Part shown: positions 53,835 through 57,876 of the stretch, piece by piece | Numbering within the stretch: position 1 is the stretch's first letter | How the letters are laid out: each line of letters opens with the position of its first letter | Assembly: GCA_013151255.1 (NCBI GenBank) | Contig: JAADIQ010000061.1 | Coordinates: 1-57,876, forward strand | Source: Alphaproteobacteria bacterium | GTDB lineage: Bacteria; Pseudomonadota; Alphaproteobacteria; Caulobacterales; Parvularculaceae | Length of the DNA stretch: 57,876 bases | Direction of reading: 5' to 3' | Program-made: the position numbers and the translations under genes | Notes under the pieces: generated by a model | Told to the model about the DNA's origin: nothing | Seen by the model: only the letters and a program-made list of their open reading frames with translations | Databases searched by the model: none

Positions 53835-54698
53835 TCAGGTTTTCTCTTCAGGTGCATCCTCGACGCCATCTCGCAAATCAATACCAGTGCGGGCCTTTAT
53901 ATCGTCAAGCGCTGCATCACAGCCCTCGTCAACAAAGGCGAGGTCGTCAATCAGATAGCGCAATGTGTCTTTGGCCTGCGACGGGTCTTTGCTGCGCATG
54001 CTGATGGTGATTTTCGCAGCGCGCTGATCAACAAAATAGGCGCCCGCCATATTGCGCCAGCGCACGGTGTTGGCGGTCCATCTAAATTCCGCCGTTGCAT
54101 CGGAAAGCTTGTCGCCGGCCTCATTCCAGCCCTGGATTTTAAACTCAAACGGCTCGTCTTCTTTGGCGCCGGTCGGGTAAATCGACATGGTGACGACACA
54201 GACCGGCTTTTCGAATGTTATCGACAGCGGCGCATTTAAATAATTTAGATAACCGGCGGAAAATTTGCCGCTGGTCGGCGCCTCATAGGTGCACATCGTG
54301 TCGTAATAAAACAGGCGCTTGCCGGTGCAGATTTGCCATGTCAGCCCCTTGCCAAACTGGACGCCAAATTTGCCTGCGTAATCCTGACGGATGGCTTCGC
54401 CATGTTTGCCGGGTGGCGGCTCGAAGGTAATAACCGTATAAGGAGGGTCGCTATCGGCGGCCTCTGCATCGGTAATGAAGGAAATAACCCGGGTATCGGT
54501 GGCGGGGTTGGTGTCTCCGTCTGGGTCGGGGCCGACGCCGTTTTCGTGGACCTGGTGACTGCTATGGTCATGCGATGCGCGCTCTGCATCATCTTGCGGA
54601 TGGGCGAGGGCGAGCGGTGCGGCTAGCGCGAACGCAACGCTGCATGCGAGCGCAGTGAACGGCGTCCGGGTCTTTGTCGATTGGGCAGTTTTGTCCAT
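53835..54698 (-). CDS. Secreted protein of unknown function with His-rich N-terminus
   Basis: I do not recognise this 287-residue protein. A signal peptide ends near ALALAHPQ, giving a mature N-terminus rich in His and Asp (HDHSSHQVHENGVGPDPDGD), which could bind metal. The remainder is probably beta-sandwich: YTVITFEPPPGKHGEAIRQD, LNAPLSITFEKPVCVVTMSI, FKIQGWNEAGDKLSDATAEF. Four cysteines (WQICTG, TMCTYE, PVCVV, EGCDA) could form two disulfides. The pattern resembles the carbohydrate- or anchor-type domains found with PEP-CTERM proteins, but no sorting tail is present. The 228-bp gap to the fibro-slime gene contains no clear signal. Confidence 0.72.
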   Translation of the reverse strand: MDKTAQSTKTRTPFTALACSVAFALAAPLALAHPQDDAERASHDHSSHQVHENGVGPDPDGDTNPATDTRVISFITDAEAADSDPPYTVITFEPPPGKHGEAIRQDYAGKFGVQFGKGLTWQICTGKRLFYYDTMCTYEAPTSGKFSAGYLNYLNAPLSITFEKPVCVVTMSIYPTGAKEDEPFEFKIQGWNEAGDKLSDATAEFRWTANTVRWRNMAGAYFVDQRAAKITISMRSKDPSQAKDTLRYLIDDLAFVDEGCDAALDDIKARTGIDLRDGVEDAPEEKT

Positions 54699-54971
54699 AA
54701 ATTCCCCCCGCAGTCACATAATACTACGCCGCCGCCCAGCTTCCAAGCGCTCACGCAAATACAGGTAGAGGCTTGTATTATAAGCGGTCTTTGACAGGCG
54801 CGAGTGAAGAGGGCTGGCTATGGCGCGGCTTCATGGCCGATAGCACCTCCGCGATCACGCGATTGCGATGTGACGCCGCGAGACGATCAGGTTGTATTTC
54901 GCGTTCAACTGATGTTGACCTGTGGGTAATGTGCGCGGGTAAACTGTGCTGCAAAATGGAGGGCGCGACTC

Positions 54972-56648
54972 GTGAATTTATCAATTCGCCACTATGGCGG
55001 TTGCCTTGGGCTCATTCTTCTTGGCGCTTGCGCCAATGTCGATGCGCCGGCGGCGACGATCTCGGAAGCTGTTGCACAAGCGGCGGTTCAGACAACAAAA
55101 GCGGCGACAGCAGCCGAACGGATTGAAGCCGATGTCATTTTTCTCGCTGACGATGCGCGGGAGGGCCGCGAGGCCGGCACAAGCGGATACCAAGAGGCGG
55201 CCGATTATGTCTCCGTACGGATGGCAGAAATTGGACTGGAACCGGCAGGCGTCGATGGCTGGTTTCAGCAAGTGCCGTTGCGCGCCAATACGCCCATTTT
55301 AGAGCGGGCGGCGTTTTCGGTGACCAAAGCCGACGGCGAGACCGTAGACCTTACCCATCTTGATGATTTCCGTGTGTTTGTGTCTGCCGACCGGACAGAA
55401 ATGGACATCACTGCCCCGGCGGTATTTGTCGGCTTTGGCGTGCACGCGCCTGATCAAGGCCACGATGATTATGCGGGCCTCGATGTGAAGGGCAAAACCG
55501 TCGTCTATATTGGCGGCGCGCCGGACCGGTTCGATAGTGAACAGCGCGCGCATTATAGTTCCCGGGGCGGCAAAGCCGATGCAGCGGCCAAACACGGCGC
55601 CGTTGGCATTGTTTCCTTGTTCTCGATTGCTGGAGAAAAACGGTTTTCGTGGGCGCGGCTCATTTCCAACCCAACCCGCGTGGGAATGACGTGGGTCCAT
55701 CCAGATGGGCGCGTTGAAGTGTCTGGCGCCGGTATTGCCGGCGGCGGCGTGCTGAACCCGGAAATCAGCCAGATCCTGTTCGACGGCGCCGAGAAAACTT
55801 TCGCTGATATTCGCGCCGAAGCTGAGGCTGAAGGCGTGTCGCCTGCCGGGTTCGATCTTAATGTAACGATTTCGATGCAGGGCGCACAGACCGCCAAAGA
55901 TGTGACCAGCCCGAATGTTGTCGCGCTGATTCCAGGCTCTGATCCGGATTTGAAAGATGAATATATCGTCCTTTCAGCGCATCTTGATCACACGGGCATT
56001 GACCAAAAAAAGATTGATGCAGGCGAAGACGGGATCAATAATGGCGCTTTTGACAATGCCATGGGGGTTGCAACCATGCTTGAGGCTGCAACACGGCTGC
56101 GCGCGGCCTCGCTTGGGCGCAGCGTTCTTATTCTCGCGGTCACTGCCGAAGAAAAAGGCCTGTTGGGCGCCGATTATTTCGCGCATTACCCGACGGTCGA
56201 TGGCGATGGGCTCGCCGCAAATGTCAATCTTGATATGCCGGTTGTATTGCATCGGTTTACGGATGTAATCGCCTTTGGTGCGGAGCGCTCGTCGCTTGGG
56301 CCGATCGTGCGTGCGGCGGCGGCAAAGATGGACATAACGCTGTCGCCGGACCCTATGCCGGAGCAAAATCTTTTTGTGCGATCCGATCATTATCGGTTTG
56401 TGGAGAAGGGCGTGCCGGCGGTTTTTCTGGTTGTGGGATTTGCCAATGGCGGCGAAGAAAAAATCAACGATTTCAGGAAAAACCACTATCACAAGCCGAG
56501 CGATGACACGTCCTTGCCGATTTTATACGATGAAGCGGCGCGCTTTGCAGAGGTCAACTACATGATCGCAAAAGACCTCGCCAATGCAGAGGAGCGCCCG
56601 CATTGGAACGAAGGCGATTTCTTTGGCGAGTTATTTTCCAAGAAATAG
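54972..56648 (+). CDS. M28 family zinc peptidase lipoprotein with PA domain
   Basis: A 558-residue secreted aminopeptidase. The N-terminal signal ends in a lipobox (LILLGACA), so it should be a lipoprotein. A PA domain is inserted at about 120-270, and the M28 domain fills about 320-540. Its two zinc ions would be held by His in LSAHLDHTG, Asp in FDNAMGVATMLE, the Glu pair in TAEEKGLLGA, Asp in NLDMP, and His in NHYHKPSDD. The start is GTG54972; the weak TTGACC-N19-TAAACT pair at 54915-54945 may be its promoter. It probably degrades peptides in the periplasm or at the outer membrane. Confidence 0.92.
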   Translation: MNLSIRHYGGCLGLILLGACANVDAPAATISEAVAQAAVQTTKAATAAERIEADVIFLADDAREGREAGTSGYQEAADYVSVRMAEIGLEPAGVDGWFQQVPLRANTPILERAAFSVTKADGETVDLTHLDDFRVFVSADRTEMDITAPAVFVGFGVHAPDQGHDDYAGLDVKGKTVVYIGGAPDRFDSEQRAHYSSRGGKADAAAKHGAVGIVSLFSIAGEKRFSWARLISNPTRVGMTWVHPDGRVEVSGAGIAGGGVLNPEISQILFDGAEKTFADIRAEAEAEGVSPAGFDLNVTISMQGAQTAKDVTSPNVVALIPGSDPDLKDEYIVLSAHLDHTGIDQKKIDAGEDGINNGAFDNAMGVATMLEAATRLRAASLGRSVLILAVTAEEKGLLGADYFAHYPTVDGDGLAANVNLDMPVVLHRFTDVIAFGAERSSLGPIVRAAAAKMDITLSPDPMPEQNLFVRSDHYRFVEKGVPAVFLVVGFANGGEEKINDFRKNHYHKPSDDTSLPILYDEAARFAEVNYMIAKDLANAEERPHWNEGDFFGELFSKK

Positions 56649-56662
56649 GCTTTCGCATCCAG

Positions 56663-56690
56663 AAAAATACGGCCCGGCGGCGCCGGGCCG
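56663..56690 (-). terminator. Intrinsic terminator between convergent genes
   Basis: CGGCCCGGC (56670-56678) pairs with GCCGGGCCG (56682-56690) around a 3-nt loop. On the minus strand TATTTTTC follows, suiting the SIMPL gene; on the plus strand ATTATTATTT follows, so it may also end the M28 transcript. Confidence 0.85.
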
Positions 56691-56694
56691 ATTA

Positions 56695-57414
56695 TTATTT
56701 GATTTCATAGATCAGCGTGATGCTGGCGGTAACGCTGGATTCGCCGGCCGCCAGGGGGACTGATGCATCGGCCTCCATCGCCATGCGCGCCCGCATCGGC
56801 CGGGGCGATGGCGCTCGCGCATACCCGTCCTGGATGGTCATCAGCCGGCCAAGACCAACGCCGGCCGCATCGGTCAGGAGTTCGGCTTTGGCTTTGGCAT
56901 CCTCGACCGCATCTTTACGCGCGGCGGCATAAAGCGGCTTTGGATCGGCAAACACAAACGAAATGCCGCCAAGCGAGTTGGCGCCCGATTGCACCGTCTG
57001 ATCAATAACTGCGCCGGCGTCGTCAAGATTGCGCAAGCGAACGGTTATCGTATTTGATGCGACGTAGCCGATAATGCGCGGGTTGGCGCGGTTTTGCTTA
57101 TAGTCATAACGCGGATTGACCGAGAGCCCCGATGTTTGAATATCTTTGTTGGCGACGCCAAGCTCTTTCAGCTTGTCGATGGTTGCTTTCATCGCTGCAG
57201 AATTTTTACGCAACGCGCCGGCGGCGGTGTCGCCGTCAGACTGCACGCCGATCGAGATGACCGCCATATCGGGAACGGCGCTGGCGCGGCCTTCGCCGTT
57301 AACGGTGATCGTGCGCGCAGCCTCACTAGTTTGCGCAACCGCCTCCGGCGCAGCGGTGCAGGCCGTCATGAATACGGCTATAGCGGTGGAAAAAATTACT
57401 TTTTGAATGCCCAT
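56695..57414 (-). CDS. SIMPL domain (DUF541) exported protein
   Basis: A 239-residue SIMPL-domain protein. The N-terminal signal peptide (VIFSTAIAVFMTACTAA) contains a lipobox-like MTAC, so it may be a lipoprotein. The mature region begins with TITVNGEGRASAVPDMAVIS and continues with GVANKDIQTSGLSVNPRYDY and DAVEDAKAKAELLTDAAGVG, all family hallmarks. Homologues are periplasmic, and some (for example BP26 of Brucella) form channel-like oligomers; physiological roles are uncertain. AAGGAGG lies just before the ATG, predicting strong translation. Confidence 0.92.
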   Translation of the reverse strand: MGIQKVIFSTAIAVFMTACTAAPEAVAQTSEAARTITVNGEGRASAVPDMAVISIGVQSDGDTAAGALRKNSAAMKATIDKLKELGVANKDIQTSGLSVNPRYDYKQNRANPRIIGYVASNTITVRLRNLDDAGAVIDQTVQSGANSLGGISFVFADPKPLYAAARKDAVEDAKAKAELLTDAAGVGLGRLMTIQDGYARAPSPRPMRARMAMEADASVPLAAGESSVTASITLIYEIK

Positions 57415-57645
57415 AGGTCCTCCTTGTTGGTGGGGCTAAAAAACCGCGCTTGCCAGGCGAAATCAAGGCAAAAATGAGCTGACGTTAGGGCGTCCTCACG
57501 ACGGCGCGCCCAACGGTTCAGGGCCGGTGACTTCGACAACCGCAAATATGCCGCCAGTCTTGCGCTTCGGCGGTATCGGGCCGCTGGCTGGCAGGCGGCG
57601 TATCCCTCGCGTCAAGCACTGTCATTATCGTACTCTACGCTTTTA

Positions 57646-57675
57646 TTGATGACTTTGTTCGTGTCGGTCTATAAT
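57646..57675 (+). promoter_or_regulatory. Sigma-70-type promoter
   Basis: TTGATG (57646-57651) and a perfect TATAAT (57670-57675) are separated by 18 bp. This is the best promoter match in the window by eye. It would start a leader RNA of about 120 nt ahead of the final gene. The rest of 57415-57645 holds no gene or hairpin that I can support. Confidence 0.6.
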
Positions 57676-57710
57676 GAATGCGCCGAAGGATTAGGGTTGG
57701 TTAAATTAGT

Positions 57711-57806
57711 ATGGAGCGTTTTCGCCAGCGCAAAAGCGTGCTGGCGTTCATGCTGAGCGGCTTACAAATGAAGCCATAAACAAATGCAGCCATAAACTGG
57801 CGAAAA
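57711..57806 (+). promoter_or_regulatory. Leader with two mutually exclusive hairpins and a small ORF
   Basis: CGCCAGC (57723-57729) can pair with GCTGGCG (57740-57746), or TTTTCGCCAG (57719-57728) can pair with CTGGCGAAAA (57797-57806), which covers the first base of ATG57806. A 22-codon ORF (57711-57779, MERFRQRKSVLAFMLSGLQM and two more residues) spans the first hairpin. Two near-identical 16-mers (AAATGAAGCCATAAAC and AAATGCAGCCATAAAC) lie in tandem at 57767-57798. Together this resembles a translational control leader. Confidence 0.4.
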
Positions 57807-57876
57807 TGGAAATCAGTATGGAAGAACGATCATCCTCACCACAGCTATTGCCGGTTGGGGCGTTTGACCTGATTGT
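57806..57876 (+). CDS. Start of a gene cut by the window edge, possibly glucose-6-phosphate dehydrogenase
   Basis: Only about 23 codons are visible. From ATG57806 the peptide reads MEISMEERSSSPQLLPVGAF then DLI; ATG57818 is an equally good start, with GGAA upstream. LPVGAFDLI resembles the run-in to the nucleotide-binding strand of zwf products (PxxFDLVIFG), and rpe of the same pathway is in this window. The evidence is too short to be sure. Confidence 0.35.
   Translation, partial: MEISMEERSSSPQLLPVGAFDLI

Noticed and set aside
53745..54239. 164-codon plus-strand ORF in the gap before the His-rich secreted protein
   Set aside because: Most of it is antisense to that protein's coding region, which has a signal peptide and a good ribosome-binding site.

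Overview
The window is a stretch of GC-rich alphaproteobacterial chromosome with mostly housekeeping genes. Markers of that class are a DivL-type kinase with tyrosine in place of the phospho-acceptor histidine, two TTAA-N7-TTAA (CtrA-type) sites, a GTTC-N7-GTTC (alphaproteobacterial LexA) box at uvrD, the 180-kDa NAD-glutamate dehydrogenase, DUF1178 and DUF4167 proteins, an NDUFAF5-like methyltransferase, and the comF-grxC-nitrilase-DUF1178 and prfA-prmC-DUF4167 gene orders. DivL and CtrA sites together with a VPLPA-type sorting tail suggest a Caulobacterales/Parvularculales-like organism. That placement is inference. I found no rRNA, tRNA, phage, transposase or CRISPR array.

Layout. 1-5310 (+): rpe, a heparinase II/III-like protein, a CapD/WbpM-like nucleotide-sugar dehydratase and purH. 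5322-17216 (-): NAD-GDH, a membrane protein behind a CtrA-type site, a TPR-like secreted protein, divL, a TonB-like protein and ahcY (candidate SahR-type operator). 17427-21113: DUF6491-like secreted protein, YeeZ-like SDR, thpR, low-molecular-weight phosphatase, DUF1993 and a sirtuin. 21354-27679: GST-like protein, secA, a parvulin-type PPIase, mutT and a lone Flp pilin. 27680-30998: methyltransferase, comF, grxC, nitrilase, DUF1178. 31027-34720: an apparently accessory pair, a cNMP-domain patatin and a protein with a 19-residue RTX-like tandem repeat. 34754-44319: ubiG, lysC, ptsP, a RodZ-like/TonB-like fusion, ispG, prfA, prmC, DUF4167. 44320-44873: a cluster of palindromic repeats. 44874-57876: SDR, Xaa-Pro aminopeptidase (frameshifted), prmA, GT61 glycosyltransferase, SOS-boxed uvrD, GNAT, a VPLPA-CTERM fibro-slime protein, an unknown secreted protein, M28 peptidase, SIMPL protein, and the first codons of what may be zwf.

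How genes fit together. prfA and prmC encode RF1 and the methylase of its GGQ glutamine. ahcY clears S-adenosylhomocysteine made by methyltransferases such as ubiG, prmA and prmC. lysC and ptsP sit next to each other. secA faces a membrane-anchored PPIase. divL and CtrA-type sites tie the region to cell-cycle control.

The points most worth a second look are: two independent one-base losses (5' end of prfA, aminopeptidase P), the 19-residue RTX-like solenoid protein, the palindrome cluster at 44358-44844, DivL with a histone-H1-like tail, the RodZ/TonB fusion, the patatin whose cNMP pocket lacks its arginine, and a leader upstream of the last gene that could fold in two exclusive ways.
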